A stretch of 64,000 nt of DNA from Schistosoma mansoni (GCF_000237925.1 NC_031501.1:5896166-5960165); one strand, 5' to 3'. Positions 23,301 to 34,631 are shown, counted from the first letter of the stretch. Program-made: numbers and translations. The notes: a model not told the origin generated them from the letters alone.

Positions 23301-25247
23301 GAAGAAAGATACATTTATAATTTTATACAGTTTTTAAATCCAAATATTTTCATGGTTTATATCATAAAATAAACTTATCTAAACAACTAGGGAAAACCAG
23401 GAAGGAGTATATATCCCTTTCGTCTTAGTAGGAGACTTATCATAAGTACACATTCATAACTCCACCGAGGATCGAACCCAGATCCTTTGGATAAACTTTT
23501 CGACTACCTAGCTGATAACGAATGTTAAGTAATGATTGTCTTAACGTTCTGGAACTTTCCCACCCGAACTTTATTTATCCTAAACAAAATTTTTATGACC
23601 TTATTAACTCTATCGGAATCTTCGCTTTATAAGTATGTTAATATCTGTAATAACGTTGGTTTTAAATATTATAGGTCGTAAGCAGCTGATGAGAATCTAA
23701 TGAAATAAAATGAATTCTTATTACTCTGCATCAATCTTCGTTCTTGCTTCCTTTAAAATAATAAAGGGAACAATGTGTATGATAACCAATGGTTTACATA
23801 TTCAACTTTGATTTATTTAAAATATTACACAACCCTCCCTCAATGCTATCGTTGGGTAACTGCCTCATACTCTACATGGTTGATCTTCATTGTTCACCCC
23901 TTTCCAGATGAACTATTGGAACTCTACCTCTCGAAGTTAGTCACTAGTGAGCACTTAACTAAAGTCAGTTAATGATGTTAACTATAAAATTTCGAGAAAC
24001 CACTCACTCTAGTTTTTTCCTAAAGGATACAGTTGTTTCATTGTTATCATTATTTATTTATGAAATCGTCAAAAATGTGCCTCTGCACTGAATGGCTTCC
24101 TATTTGTGCCTCTATCGCTCGTTTTAAGTCATTCTGTTTTTATTACTAGATGACTGTTATTCATCGCGAAAAATTTATAGATTTCATTATTTTCGTACTT
24201 TTGATGGCAGTCAATTTCTGAAAATTTAATCATTTCCTTTTTTAAATCTACGATTATATTAGCGTTTGATACTTTGCCGTGTAAGTCTCCCGTCAATCGA
24301 GGAGTTTTCTAACAATCCATGGGAAGGTGTTCGGAAAACAACAGTCAAGGTAAATAGCAACTTTTTTCCGTGACAAACTAACTAGGTATTGATTTATTTG
24401 GGACGGATTAAAATTGACTGTAAAATTGTTTTTGAAATTGAGAAAGGACTAGACAGGTGTTTCTATCTAGTTTGTGAACTCCCAACAACACATAAGAATA
24501 ACTCCCACGGCTCAAACTCATGACCCACTATGAGGACATTATCTTTATTACATTAAGTTTTCTAAATGTTTCCGTACTTTGAAGACTGTTTTTACGAAGA
24601 ACAAATATCATTCGAATAGCTAGTACAAAGCTAGAAATAATCAGGTTTTTAAAACTGAACAACATTTCATTGCTCATTAATGAGTTTTTTTGACAATACA
24701 CATTTGCAAACTTGGACAGTCCGTGACTTTTAAGGTCTTTTGAAGTGGGAACTATAATACATGTCTGATTATACCAGTGAGCAGTACAGATTTTAAATCT
24801 CCTGAGGATTTAAAGTCCTTTCTGAATTATAAATTGACGTTATGGATAAAAATGGATGTTATTCATATAATATCTGTTAAAACGAATATCTAAAGTGAAA
24901 ACGCTATATAATGAGACCTGGTCTCTTCTCACGATTTACATTTTTATTAGGGTATAAGTAGGTTTGTAGAAGTTACATAGTCCTCATAATTTCAGGTTAC
25001 GAACTGAGGAATCTCATGTTAGGATGCAACAGGTATCCAGTGTCTCCTGGTGCATAATGGTTGCCTAGTTATAGTCAGTAACCGATGCAAAAGCTTATTT
25101 TATGCTTAATCATTATGCTACTTAATATCCAAAAGTAGTGTATAATACTATGTTTCCGCAAACAGATGTAAATTTACGTACTATTGATTAAATTTTTATT
25201 TATTTTAGGAAACTCTCATTGATTATTGGAAACCGAAAGCCAATTAA
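11400..25247 (+). CDS. TSEN2: tRNA-splicing endonuclease catalytic subunit Sen2 (TSEN2 homologue)
   Basis: Seven coding exons with matching phases and GT-AG borders: 11400-11690, 16965-17029, 17808-17985, 18379-18489, 21894-22226, 24263-24349, 25209-25247. They give 367 residues. Sen2 is the subunit that cuts the 5' splice site of intron-containing pre-tRNAs in the Sen2-Sen15-Sen34-Sen54 complex. The N-terminal block ([19 protein letters not shown], then GCYGFSQ) matches the family's N-terminal domain. An Asp-rich linker follows. The C-terminal nuclease domain reads [28 protein letters not shown] and VAHSIGK. The expected triad is Tyr282, His290 and Lys326. The end RLILC...[12 protein letters not shown] fits the C-terminal strands. 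It is shorter than human TSEN2 (about 465 residues), mostly in the linker. An acceptor-like cctttaag just before the ATG suggests 5'UTR or leader splicing. Its introns host most of the repeats listed at 12-25 kb. Confidence 0.92.
11880..12115 (-). pseudogene. possible retroelement coding relic in TSEN2 intron 1
   Basis: A - strand open stretch of about 76 codons (residues such as [16 protein letters not shown]) lies in intron 1. It looks like protein-coding debris rather than host exon because it lacks fitting splice borders and is on the opposite strand. The family is not recognised. Confidence 0.25.
12157..12720 (+). repeat. about 0.5 kb dispersed repeat with AAATA-type tail, copy 1
   Basis: This unit recurs at 20640-21150 (- strand) and 32960-33480 (+ strand). 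It opens near CTAATGCCTTGGTATGG, contains a CTCTCCCTCTC block and a TCACCGGCTACCATG block, and ends in GTTCAAATAAATA. The A-rich end and fixed right border suggest a retroposed, non-autonomous element. Open frames differ between copies, so no conserved protein is evident. Confidence 0.7.
12890..13315. mobile_element. LTR-like repeat fossil, copy 1
   Basis: About 420 bases align with 19975-20445, starting at TTTGACCTACTGA and ending at GGTCATAA...CATAACA. The length, a TGTTATG-type end on one strand and the absence of coding sequence fit a solo long terminal repeat of an LTR retrotransposon. The family is not determined. The two copies are well diverged, so the insertion is old. Confidence 0.45.
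13765..14200 (-). mobile_element. RTE-clade LINE, 3' end only
   Basis: The - strand encodes the C-terminal part of an RTE (SR2-like) polyprotein: [26 protein letters not shown] and the following arginine-rich stretch. It ends with GGAGTAACAGGCGTAAGTAAG, the family's GTAA-type 3' end. The copy is 5'-truncated, as usual for target-primed insertion, and is not complete enough to be active. Confidence 0.8.
15195..15360 (+). repeat. second-family hammerhead SINE, full core
   Basis: The tRNA-like head has the B box GGTTTGACTCC. The tail has the full hammerhead consensus: CTGAAGA (15273-15279), stem II GTCT/GGAC with one wobble, GAAAC (15295-15299), a two-pair stem III around GGT, and GTC with predicted cleavage after 15305. 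Stem I pairs CACTG with CAATG apart from one mismatch. The unit ends near CAATTGACTCATGAATCCAA-like sequence (TTAATTGACTCATG here). Confidence 0.75.
17170..17680 (+). mobile_element. Penelope-like element reverse transcriptase relic
   Basis: An open stretch at 17246-17677 carries [10 protein letters not shown] (RT catalytic motif), [11 protein letters not shown], and [19 protein letters not shown], which are typical of Penelope-like retroelements. Just upstream another frame reads RTPMGSPIS, the preceding RT block, so the copy is frameshifted there. It lies in intron 2 of the TSEN2 gene in the same orientation. The endonuclease part and the terminal repeats are not visible. Confidence 0.8.
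18720..19080 (-). repeat. S-alpha SINE, decayed, with distal block
   Basis: The - strand keeps the tRNA-like head (AGTGGCTAAGTGGATAACG) and pieces of the ribozyme arm (GGATTCCACTG), but the CUGANGA core is gone. At 18940-19080 lies a second copy of the distal block that flanks other S-alpha units (TGATCAGTCTCTTATTGG). It stands before another ribozyme-tail remnant (TTGCTAGCAATGAATTCC). Confidence 0.65.
19975..20445. mobile_element. LTR-like repeat fossil, copy 2
   Basis: It aligns with 12890-13315 over most of its length and ends in CATAACA at about 20444. It is a probable solo LTR of an old LTR retrotransposon inside TSEN2 intron 4. No coding part is attached. Confidence 0.45.
20640..21150 (-). 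repeat. about 0.5 kb dispersed repeat, copy 2
   Basis: This is the reverse-strand copy of the unit at 12157-12720. Its tail reads TTTATTTATTTGAACAC on the + strand, and its head is at GAATGCCTTGGTACCGCC near 21140. This copy appears the least decayed of the three. Confidence 0.75.
22690..23000 (-). repeat. SINE tail plus retroelement relic
   Basis: At 22700-22760 a - strand ribozyme-SINE tail is recognisable (GAGAAGTCCCATATTAGG, then CAACGG). At 22860-22990 a block with AGCTAGTCACTAG ends in ATT-rich sequence; related blocks occur at 23775-23980 and 27945-28060. The family is not identified. Confidence 0.35.
23385..23515 (-). repeat. tRNA-derived SINE with hammerhead-like tail
   Basis: The - strand has A-box-like TCAGCTAGGTAGTCG, a good B box (GGGTTCGATCC) and a tail with AGTCTCCTACTAAGACGAAAG and TTCCTGGTTTTCC. 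The CUGANGA box is not intact. Confidence 0.55.
25015..25095 (+). repeat. ribozyme-SINE tail fragment
   Basis: Only the 3' part of a second-family SINE remains: CTGAGGAATCTCATGTTAGG, then ATCCAGTGTCTCCTGG. The GAAAC box reads GCAAC. Confidence 0.5.
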
Positions 25248-25251
25248 TAAA
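25246..25251 (+). promoter_or_regulatory. AATAAA overlapping the TSEN2 stop codon
   Basis: The stop TAA (25245-25247) overlaps an AATAAA at 25246-25251. If used, the 3'UTR would be only a few tens of bases long. A later signal could serve instead. Confidence 0.4.
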
Positions 25252-25549
25252 AAGGTTTTAAAACCAGCTTGGGTTTCAATGTACAAAGTTCCTTGAATAT
25301 ATTTCCAGCGAAATCGTATTTCCCAATCGAGCTGATGTACATATATTTAAAATTTACTGGTTGTCTATGCAATAGGATACTGTAATTTACCCCCTTCATA
25401 TACTTCTTTTACTTATTGTTGCTTTACTGTCAGGTTTCCAAATATTCACTCATTAAGCTGCCTAGAACATCTATTACTTTCGTAAATGTGCTATGATATT
25501 ATTCAGATAAATACATTATAAAGACTTGATTTTTTACCGAGATTACCAG

Positions 25550-25700
25550 CCAATCTTAGTCAGAAAACCAATGGAAACCTGAAAGCACTGGATGACCATT
25601 GCTCAGCGGAAGTTATGCACGGCTTGTAATCTGGACCTTCGGTTTCGCATGCGAACGCCTAACCTTTAGACTTCTGAGCTGCGATCTGAATGGTTTGGAA
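25550..25700 (-). repeat. tRNA-derived SINE relic
   Basis: The - strand shows an anticodon-stem-like head near 25680 and a tail with CATCCAGTGCTTTCAGGTTT, the 3' signature of the second hammerhead SINE family. The ribozyme core is degenerate. Confidence 0.5.
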
Positions 25701-25917
25701 ATCTTAATAACATACGCAATTGTCATTAAGTATGAAGTGTATCAAATTATACCTGGCTTTAGACAATAATGCATAATCGTTGTACCCATCTGAAAAGATT
25801 GAGGCCGTTACTAAGATTATTAGTCATTTTGAAGTATAGTGGAGCCGTGTGAACTAATTAATGCAACTTGCTGGCATATTTTATTGAAGTCATGAACCGA
25901 TCTGAGTTATACATTCA

Positions 25918-25985
25918 TTGAAAACCTGTAAGCACAGGACGACCGTTTTGTCTCAGTATAGGACTAGTCAGCAGTTTGTTGAACT
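25918..25985 (-). repeat. second-family SINE tail with two core changes
   Basis: On the - strand CTGACTA replaces CTGANGA and AAAAC replaces GAAAC, while GGTCGTCC and the CTTACAGGTTTTC tail are kept. The ribozyme is therefore predicted to be dead. Confidence 0.5.
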
Positions 25986-26527
25986 ATTAATCAAATTGCT
26001 TTGACTAATCAGCTCTAGGTCATACAGCTATTTAATAATATGTGTTAACTAGATTTACCAATTCAATATATAAAGAGGCTAATATGGAAACTAAAGCAAA
26101 TGAATAGTGTAATGTACACATTGTTGCATCTTTAGTATTCTGAACCGTTTAACTAAAATGAATGAGTTTAGTCCAAACTCCACCTTGAATACCTACAGAT
26201 CACTATAGTCTGAACTGTTTTTAACCAAAAGTTCAGTAAGCTTATGTATCTTGTGAAAGTAAGCTTTGGTTGGGCAAGAACAGACATATCTGGGTTAGAC
26301 TGAACATATTTGTCTATAAAAGGTTTGGTTTATTCCATTGACTTGTTTTGTTGACTGCTTTAAGTTATTTTTCGGTAAACTATTGTTCTAGCCTATATCT
26401 AGTTCTCAATCATTGGTTTGTTAATTGGTTCGAGTGTACCATTTGATCAAATATCATGATCTAGTGGACAATCTAATTTTTAGCCTTACTGATTTGATTT
26501 TCTACTGTCTAATGTTGTGTAGGATTA

Positions 26528-26752
26528 TCAACGAAATCCATTTCTCATTATCTTTACACAGCTATCGGTTCTAATAAATATAGGTGCATATAATATACCC
26601 AATTCATTCAATACATATTCCTCTCGATTTTCAACTCTAGTGATCCTTGATGAATACCTTTTATCTTTACCAACCAAATTCTCAAAGTCTAATCTGTTTG
26701 TCATTTCTGCTACATAACTTCGATCGGTTTTGGTTGTTTTCATTTTATCGCA
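26528..26752 (-). CDS. candidate terminal exon, possibly of the claudin-like gene
   Basis: A - strand open stretch of 74 codons plus TGA follows an AG acceptor (CCAGGTTAG, exon from 26752). It starts CDKMKTTKTDRSYVAEM, has a charged middle (RITRVENREEY) and ends RTDSCVKIMRNGFR. Composition is that of a real soluble segment. It could be the last exon of the claudin-like gene, because the exon ending at 39521 also ends in phase 0 on the same strand, but the intron would be 12.8 kb and the polypyrimidine tract is poor. It could equally belong to an unrelated gene or be chance. Confidence 0.3.
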   Translation of the reverse strand, partial: CDKMKTTKTDRSYVAEMTNRLDFENLVGKDKRYSSRITRVENREEYVLNELGILYAPIFIRTDSCVKIMRNGFR

Positions 26753-26937
26753 CTAACCTGGTATACAACTTGGACCAACTAACATCTTTCTCAGACTCTA
26801 GATTGATAATATCTATCTTAATTTAAAACTGGGATAAATTTTCATTTGTTGCATATTTGAGTCTAGGGGGCATCGGTATGCGTTATTTCGTTCAATATAT
26901 GGATGATACTGAACATATTCAATATCAGCGGTTGATC

Positions 26938-26976
26938 TATCATCATCATCATCATCATAATATTATTATTATTACA
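26938..26976. repeat. CAT/ATT microsatellite
   Basis: About six CAT units followed by five ATT units. It is a simple repeat within otherwise featureless AT-rich DNA. Confidence 0.8.
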
Positions 26977-29900
26977 AAAGAATAGATGTATGAACATAAA
27001 ATCACGACGGAATAATGTAAAGAATCCCAAAACAAACAAAAAATAGCGCGGGATAATTGAAAATAGTTTACACAAACAAAAAAACTAATAAAGGAATTGA
27101 ATGAATTAATTTTCTTGTAACACAAAGATCATGTTGGTAACAATAAACAATTTACAATAAGATACTTCATACGTTTGTTAAAGAATAAAAAAGAAGGGGG
27201 GAATATAATTTGAAGAAGACAGTATTAGAAAAAGGTTTTCAATAGAATACACTTAACGAAAAAGCTTGTTTTTTTGTCACTATAATACTGTTCGATATGG
27301 TTAAAATAGAAGAAAAAACCTTGACTAGGTATATTGAGATACATATTAAACAGTGGAATTTCTTGTGGTTCGAGAATAATTTTAGAAAAAAAAAATACTC
27401 ATAATAAATGCAATACTGTGATGATAAGTTGTTGTTGTTTTCTTTGTTTACCCTCTTCAATATTAATTCCGACTCATTGGTTTAGCTTTCTGGAAACAAT
27501 TGGGGAAGATTGATAAGTAAAAAAGAAAGATGGCAAAATTTCAATGATGTATGCTGAACAATACATTATTCGATATTAGAAACTGAGATATTGAGTCTTA
27601 TTTGACAATTTCAGTTAGATACATTCATCTGTATTAATTATGTTAATCGTCATTGCGATCGACGGACTTAATCATCTAAGCTAATGGTCGGTTAACAGTT
27701 TCTTGTACACACACAAAAAGTGTAATATTGTTGAATTAGGTAAGAAACAATTAGGCACATATATTTTAGATTAAGATATGCAGTAGCAGTTTCATTCGAA
27801 CGTTATTGCAAGATTGTTGTAAACACTCAATGTTATGTTTGTTCCTACCAGCTCAGTCGTTGGCAAAGTAGTCTGCCGTTAGTAAACAAGCTATCAGTTT
27901 ACTATAACACAAAATGAACCATAAATTTATGGTTTATTCGGCTGCAATTTTCTATTCCCAACTAGCACCAGTTCCGCTTATTTTTCAAATGATTATTCAA
28001 ATAATGATTGCTTACTAGTGAGTGACCGGTCTCGGCCAATAAATTAATTTCAAGATGTTTAATAAAAAAAAGATTGTTAAACCAGATCATGAATGATGGA
28101 GAGGATTTGTGGCTCTAGTCGATTCTTATAGTGGTGTTGTGTTCTGTTAGCTCGATAGCTTAATTAGAGGAATTTCACCATCCTTCTAGATAATATCACC
28201 AGTGCTTATTTCATGAAGATTCACAATGAAGCTATTTAGTTCAGAAAACGCAAGAATATAAATCATTTAGCTTTACAAAATGTAATAACACTTGGGAATC
28301 GCTTCGTTACATAACACAGACAATGAGCTGTTAATTAAACAGGTCTCAGTTTAAATGTATTTTTCTTAGAAGGTTAACCGCATATATACCAAATATAACG
28401 TAGAAACTGGTACATTTGTACATCAGTTAAAGTTGCTACACTCCATTAGCATAAAAGTCAGAGAGTAGTAGAGGTTGTGACAGTGTTCGTGGTAATAGAA
28501 AGGACCAGACATCAAATGTACGTTTCGAGAAAGTATGGACCAGCGAAGTTGGAAAACAGTTTATAACATATTAAGAAACTTAATATCCAAGGGAAAACAA
28601 ACATCAAGTGCATCTTCGCCATTGCGAACTATTTTGATTCATGTCACTCAAACTCGCTAATCGTGATTTACGGTAATCACTTGGAATCCAACCAGGTAGT
28701 TTAAACTTATCGACAAAACTCAGTTCAACAGCCTGTGTATCCATTGGACAATATATCTTGGCTTGACCATCCCTAGCATTTTTTCAACCTGCTCTTACAT
28801 TGTTCATCATCGCTCATTGAGTCCATAAAATCTCATCCCTATATAGTATTCTGTATCTAACCTTGGAGATATTAACTCGATGGTATTCATTGTAAATAAC
28901 TTCAGATACTTGAAATGAAAGGTTCAATGGAAACTACTGTGAAATGCAGCACTCAGCCATCAAATGAATACGAAAATATTAGATACCACTGTTATTGATG
29001 ATTTAGAAACGGATGGATAACCTCACCCAATTTATTATTACCTCAGTGCACTAAATAGTACTTTCAAGTTTTTCACGTGGCTGAGCAGCTAGTCGAATAT
29101 GTCGGTATACAATAATGGTTTTATTCGTCAGTTTCTTAAGTCTCAGACACGAGTGATGAACTTCTTAAATACAAATTATGTAATAGTATTTGGTAGCTAG
29201 ATTTTGTGTGATATGAATATAAACTTAAGGTAACAGATGCTTGCTATTAACTAGTCAACAGCTTATTTCACCTTTAGACAAATTAGTACACAGACATAGT
29301 CATCTTCCTAAGTACATGATAGGTTATTTTTTTCAGAAAAATGACACTAATTGAGTGAATTTTAGATATTAAGGGAATGGCCAACGCCCAACTTAGGTGA
29401 GTCAGCATATGTAAAATTGAATGGTCGATCAATTTACTTGGATAAATTGCATCCGATAGTTGTTTTGCTGTGTTTTTAAAATACGGAAAATATTTATGAA
29501 CTAGTAAGACTATAAAACTGTATTAACCTAGAGGTAACACCAAGGTTATAAATCATAATGGAAGTTGTTGTTTATCCGTCATCTGTTGAATAATTTGACT
29601 TCAATGATGCTCATGTATGTGAATCGTCTTAATGGTGAAAGTGTTGTAAGTTATCTATAACGTCAAGGATTGTTGAGTACATTGAACGATTGTCAGTCGG
29701 ATGCAATTTCAACGATCGTTATGTTAAATGTGAGACAAAATACTATCATTTTGTTGAATTCATAAGATCTATTCGACTCTTTGAAGTCTATGGTTTCAAA
29801 TGATAAAAATCATAGAATGACTTTATCTACTATGGAAAAACACATTTCATTGAATCTAAGCATTATCTACATGTTCCAACTGGATCTTTATAAAACAACG

Positions 29901-31370
29901 GTGGATGAACACAGAGAGTCATTGAATATTGACACCACTTAAAAATCTATCTTTACATCTGTATTACACAACCTTTCGTTTAATGTAGGAAATGTCAGTT
30001 GCACTGTTAATGTAATTATCACCCACTCGTATTATAGTTTGGGCTACTTATATCGACATAAGTAGTATATATCGTGAGTCAGGAATAGAATATTTGGTAG
30101 CAGAAGGTTGAGAAGATCGAGAAGGGAAGAACAGAAACAGAAAGCAATTGGTATAGAAGTACAGGAACAATGAAGCATGAGACAATTAATGAACATTAGA
30201 GTATGGTTTTTCTATTTTACCAAGTAACTTTGTAATTTCGTGCTTAAAAATAATCACTTGTCCTCGCCTATATTCTCATTCGCTACAGTATTAGTATTAT
30301 TGTCTTAAATCAGTTGATCAATAGAAACCGTCAAGCCTGTAGAAACCACTTCATTCACTGATGTAAATAACATCGAATAAGAAGTTAGAAAATAAATGCG
30401 GAATTTATAACATCATATGAAACAGTAATATTATAGTACTCACTTGAACAAATGTATTTGGTTGACTTTGAATTTTCTGGAAGAAAACAAAGTATATCAC
30501 AAATAAATTAGATATATGAAAACAAGCAGTCACAGTAAGATCTGAATCTCTTGGGTCCAATCCTGTTCACTCACTGATGAGAATCAATCCGTGCAGTAGA
30601 ATATAAATTTACACAACCTCTTATACTAATTTGAAGTGAATTAGTCTTACCAATGTTTAGTAAACATAATAATAGTTACTATGTTAAAAAGAAAGTTTAG
30701 AAATTCATCAACTAACCAAATTAAAATGAAAGCAAGCTAGTTTAACTTTATGCATACTACTTAAATACAATGAACGATTAGAGAAAAACAACAACACTAT
30801 ACTCCATATATATGATCATACACATGACTGGTTCTATTCATTTACATAGGCATTAATCAAATGCATTTCTATCGATCAAGGTCAATGAAACATGGATGTA
30901 TTATAATTTGTTTCACTTCATTTTTAATTCATAGAAATAGTGTGTGTAAAAACAGAAATAAGAAATCGTGCTTCATTTATGTAATGAGATTTTCACTGTA
31001 CCCTAAACAAAGATTATTAAAGTGTAAATTATGGTGAACAAAGTAATGATGAATAATCATGTTTCACTTAGTATCCCATAAATCTACTTATTCTCTAAAC
31101 TATAGTTAACACGAAAGTGATGCTCCCCTAAGTCGGTCTGAACAGTTGGATTGGTGTCAACAACTTCATGATGTTCTTTAGTGTATCTTGTTTTTCTTTT
31201 GTGACTAAGTTGAACTGATTGAGAAATTTATAGCTTAGGCAGTATTGTGTTCTTTCAGTTAAACAATTTTTAGTTGAGAAGTCCTCATCCCAACATCAAC
31301 TGAGGTTTACTAACAGTATAGAGATTTTCAAAATTTATGATCCTCATCATGGGGAAGACTAAGTAATATG
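26977..31370. other. long region without recognised genes
   Basis: No host exon is supported here. A short block at 27945-28060 resembles the unidentified relics at 22860 and 23775 (TTACTAGTGAGTGACC). The rest shows no recognisable coding, RNA or transposon signature by eye. It may be intron of the - strand gene if the exon at 26752-26528 belongs to it. Confidence 0.4.
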
Positions 31371-31690
31371 GTCTCTGAAAGCCAGGAAGTACTGAAAGGC
31401 TATTTCGATTTAGCTCGATGCGTAATCATGACCTCACCGGCGATCAAAGTCAGATGATCATACGATATCGTCAATTGATTTAAGTTAAACGCACAAACCA
31501 CTAGATGCTAGCTCATTGGTCAAGAAGTAAGGCGTTCGTTGTAAGGCCAGAAGATCTTGGATTCGGATCTTCAGTGGGTTCGTGATTGAACACCATTCAG
31601 TAGTCCCATACTAGGGCGAGACAGCTTCCCATTGCCTCCTGGTTTTCAAAGATTCTTTATTTAAGGTCAGTTCATGATGCAAACTATAAA
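31370..31690 (+). repeat. two tRNA-derived SINE relics in opposite orientation
   Basis: 31370-31480 is a - strand fragment (GGTCATGATTACGCATCG head, CTTCCTGGCTTTC tail). 31495-31690 is a + strand copy with an A-box-like TAGCTCATTGG, B-box-like GGATTCGGATCTTC and the tail AGTAGTCCCATACTAGGGCG ... TTGCCTCCTGGTTTTC. The hammerhead core is mutated (AGTAG for CTGAGGAG, GAGAC for GAAAC). Confidence 0.55.
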
Positions 31691-32229
31691 ACTTACTAAC
31701 TTGTGATATCATTAGTTTAGAAAGTGATAAAATCAAAGAAATCATAAACAACATGGTTTTAAATTTCATGTTAACCTTCTAACGTTTTTCCTGATGGTGG
31801 ATGAACTCGTCAAGGTTATCTTTGACTCTTCATATAGGAATAAAAGTGAAGTATTGACTTTTGTGATAGTATTATAGAAGGGTATTCTTCTAGGTGAACT
31901 CATCCACTAGTAATTCCTGATGTTCAAAGTTAAACTGAAGGTTCATTCACAATCTAACCATCAGTGATCAGATATCATTTCTTGGGTTCACTAAAGATGG
32001 TCAGTCTGGATCTTCTAATGCGTAGCTGAATTGAAGAAAATCAAGTCAACAATCTTTTAAGCGTCTAGCTAAATGCCGCTCTTAAAAATATTACGTTCAG
32101 TTAATTCTGCGTGCTTTTGAATTTAATAACACACTTATTTCCTATTTCATAAATTATTATCATTAACAAATTTTCAGAAGGGGATTTGTGGAGATTTTAG
32201 TAATTTTATAGTTGAATTCATGAGTGAAT

Positions 32230-32400
32230 TGAAGTTCAGTGGTCTAGAATTTAAGCACTCACGTGTGAGACTAATAGGTCCTGGCTTTGAATCTCACGAC
32301 GCATGATCGTGGAGGAGTCCCAGAATAGGACGAAACTACCGTCCAGTGCTTCCAGGTTTTCCGTGGTGGTTTAGCTTCAATTGACTCATGAATCCAACTA
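32230..32400 (+). repeat. second-family hammerhead SINE, core clipped
   Basis: The tRNA-like head (AGTGGTCTAGAATTTAAGC) has B-box-like GGCTTTGAATCTC. The tail keeps a perfect stem II (GTCC/GGAC), GAAAC and CCGTCCAGTGCTTCCAGG. A deletion of several bases removed the CT of CTGAGGAG together with the 5' stem I strand. Confidence 0.7.
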
Positions 32401-32959
32401 TAAAATTTACAAATTTGTTTGTGATCATTTTAAACATAAACGTAGTAACTATTCATTAAGTTTTATGTGTAAAACAACGATATTAGCTAAACAGTGATCA
32501 TTGAGATAATTAAGAGAGAATAGGGGGGTCTATTTAATAATAACACATAGTTAAGCTTGGTTCAGTAGGGAATTAAGTAATATGCTAGACGTAGAGTGGT
32601 TGCTTAGTAGTTAGAAAAATTCAGTGTTTAAAGATTGGGTTTTACTGTTTGAACTCTGCATCTACCTTGTTTTATTTAGCTGCTCAGTATCATTAAGTGT
32701 GATACAAAAAGTTGATTTTATGGCCAGTTTCTGAATTTACACTTTATTATCAAATTCATGTAAAACTTTTGAGACAAAAAGAATTTTCTAGAATACCGAA
32801 AATCATTTCCAGTGTTACTAGTCTTTATTTAATTACACATAATTCACAAATTTTAGACTACAATACTTATTAGACAACTTGACTATAAGAAATTAAGCTA
32901 TTTGATTTGACAGATAAAACCTTATACTGTTAACCATAGTAAGACAAATAAAATTTTAA

Positions 32960-33480
32960 TATCAAGCCCCCAAATGCCCTGGTACGGCCGAGAGTGGGGA
33001 GAGTCCGCTCTCCCTCTCCAAATGCTCTCACATGACCACGCGTATATAGCCTCTGCCAGGAAATTCCTACTGAATGCTTTCTCGCAAACGGGGTGTTGTT
33101 TACGAAATTGAAAGGATGAAAAGCGAATGTCCGGCGTTCTAACCGAGTTGATGGACACGGAGGGTCTACCTAGGGGAGTTGGAAAACCCTGATTCTAAAC
33201 CAATGGTGTACATGGGTTCCAGTATCCTGAGGGAACAAATGGCGTACGAACCTATTGTTGGTCACCGGCTACCATGGGACTACATCTCCTTACGATGCTC
33301 AACGGCCTTGTGGATCAGACATTTAGGTCAAAGACTCCAGGTGTGGGCCCCTAAGAAAAGCACCTGCTTCAGTTTGGGCACCTGGGCAGTATCACAGCCC
33401 TCACACAAATCAAATGAGATTTGTGTGGCGCATATATATCTGGTACCCCTATCAACAGAGAAAATTGTTTGAGTTTGTAA
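32960..33480 (+). repeat. about 0.5 kb dispersed repeat, copy 3
   Basis: It runs from CCCCCAAATGCCCTGGTACG to TATCTGGTACCCCTATC and aligns with 12157-12720 and 20640-21150. The A-rich tail is not clear at the right end. The long open frames inside it are not shared between copies. Confidence 0.75.
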
Positions 33481-34334
33481 CTGGGGAAATTTTAACACTG
33501 AAGATAAAATTTAATTTATAGTCTACATAATTCTCAAGTCTAAGTGATTTTTTTACACCATCAGTAGTTAACATTCTCGACATAAATGAATCTTATAAAG
33601 CCAGTTCATGTTAATCAATATACCCGGAATGAAGCTTATCAAACTGTTAGTTCTAATTATTACTGATTGATAAGTTCTTCTGGCATCAAATTACTTCTAT
33701 GAATAATCTGTTGAAACGTCATTAAGTATAGCATGGGGAATAGCTGAGTGATAAAACTTCTGATGAGTACCAACTAGCTACGAAACTGTTCCTAAAGTTA
33801 TCTATTGATACTTTCTAAATGTAAAAAAAACTGTACCTACACATTGTAAAACTAATATTAACACAAAATCTGTAAACAAAACTGTAAAGCTATTTAACCC
33901 AAGCCAAATTTAAATGAAACAGAAGGAAGAAAACAAGCTATTACGAAAGAAAGAAACCAAAATTGGATTACAAAACTAATTCACTGTTTTAAATCTATGA
34001 ACAGAACATTAGACAAAATTCATTTATCAATGATTATATTGATAGTAGTAAAGATCATCATTAGCGAATAGAAACAACCAAGCTAATAATAGTATCTTCA
34101 ATACAAACATATACATTCAATGTATGGTGAAAAACATTAATATTCCCGGAGGGAGGGACAAATGATTCCCTTTTATTTGTAATTTTCAATTTTCACTTTC
34201 TTTTTTTACTGAAAAATTTATGAACCTAAAGACAAATGATCTTGTTTAGCGGACTTGTTTTAAAGAAATACATAGTGATATTCATTATTAGGTTTAGAAA
34301 AAAAAACAAACGAAAAGTTAGTCCTAAAAATCCA

Positions 34335-34580
34335 TGAGAAGATTCAAACAAACGATATCAAGTGAATTCAAACTTCACCCCATTGCATAAGCAAGTGGCT
34401 ATCAGGACTCAGTAGCTGAGTGGATAATGTGATGACGTTTGAAGCGAAAGGTACTGGGTTTGAGTCCCAGGGTGAACATCAACTCTAAGATGTAGATACA
34501 TCCAGCTGACGAGACCCAAATAAGACGAAACGCGCGTCCTGGTTTCCGCTGCTAGCCACTGTTCATCTTTGCTTATAAAC
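34335..34580 (+). repeat. S-alpha SINE, nearly full unit
   Basis: It begins with the end of a distal block (GAAGATTCAAACAAACGA), then CATTGCATAAGCAAGTGGC, A box TAGCTGAGTGGATAATG and B box GGGTTTGAGTCCC. The hammerhead follows: CTGACGAG (34506-34513), GAAAC (34527-34531) and GTC with predicted cleavage after 34538. Stem I keeps CCAG/CTGG. Stem II has two mismatches (GACC against AAGAC), so self-cleavage would be weak. Confidence 0.85.
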
Positions 34581-34631
34581 GAAAAGTTACTTTTTTGTCA
34601 AAATAAATAAGATATAGGGAAACAATAATAG

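Larger units (their letters stand above)
25252..26527. other. gap after TSEN2
   Basis: AT-rich sequence with only the SINE relics at 25550-25700 and 25918-25985. A - strand AATAAA (TTTATT at about 26329) could serve the candidate exon at 26752-26528. Confidence 0.4.
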
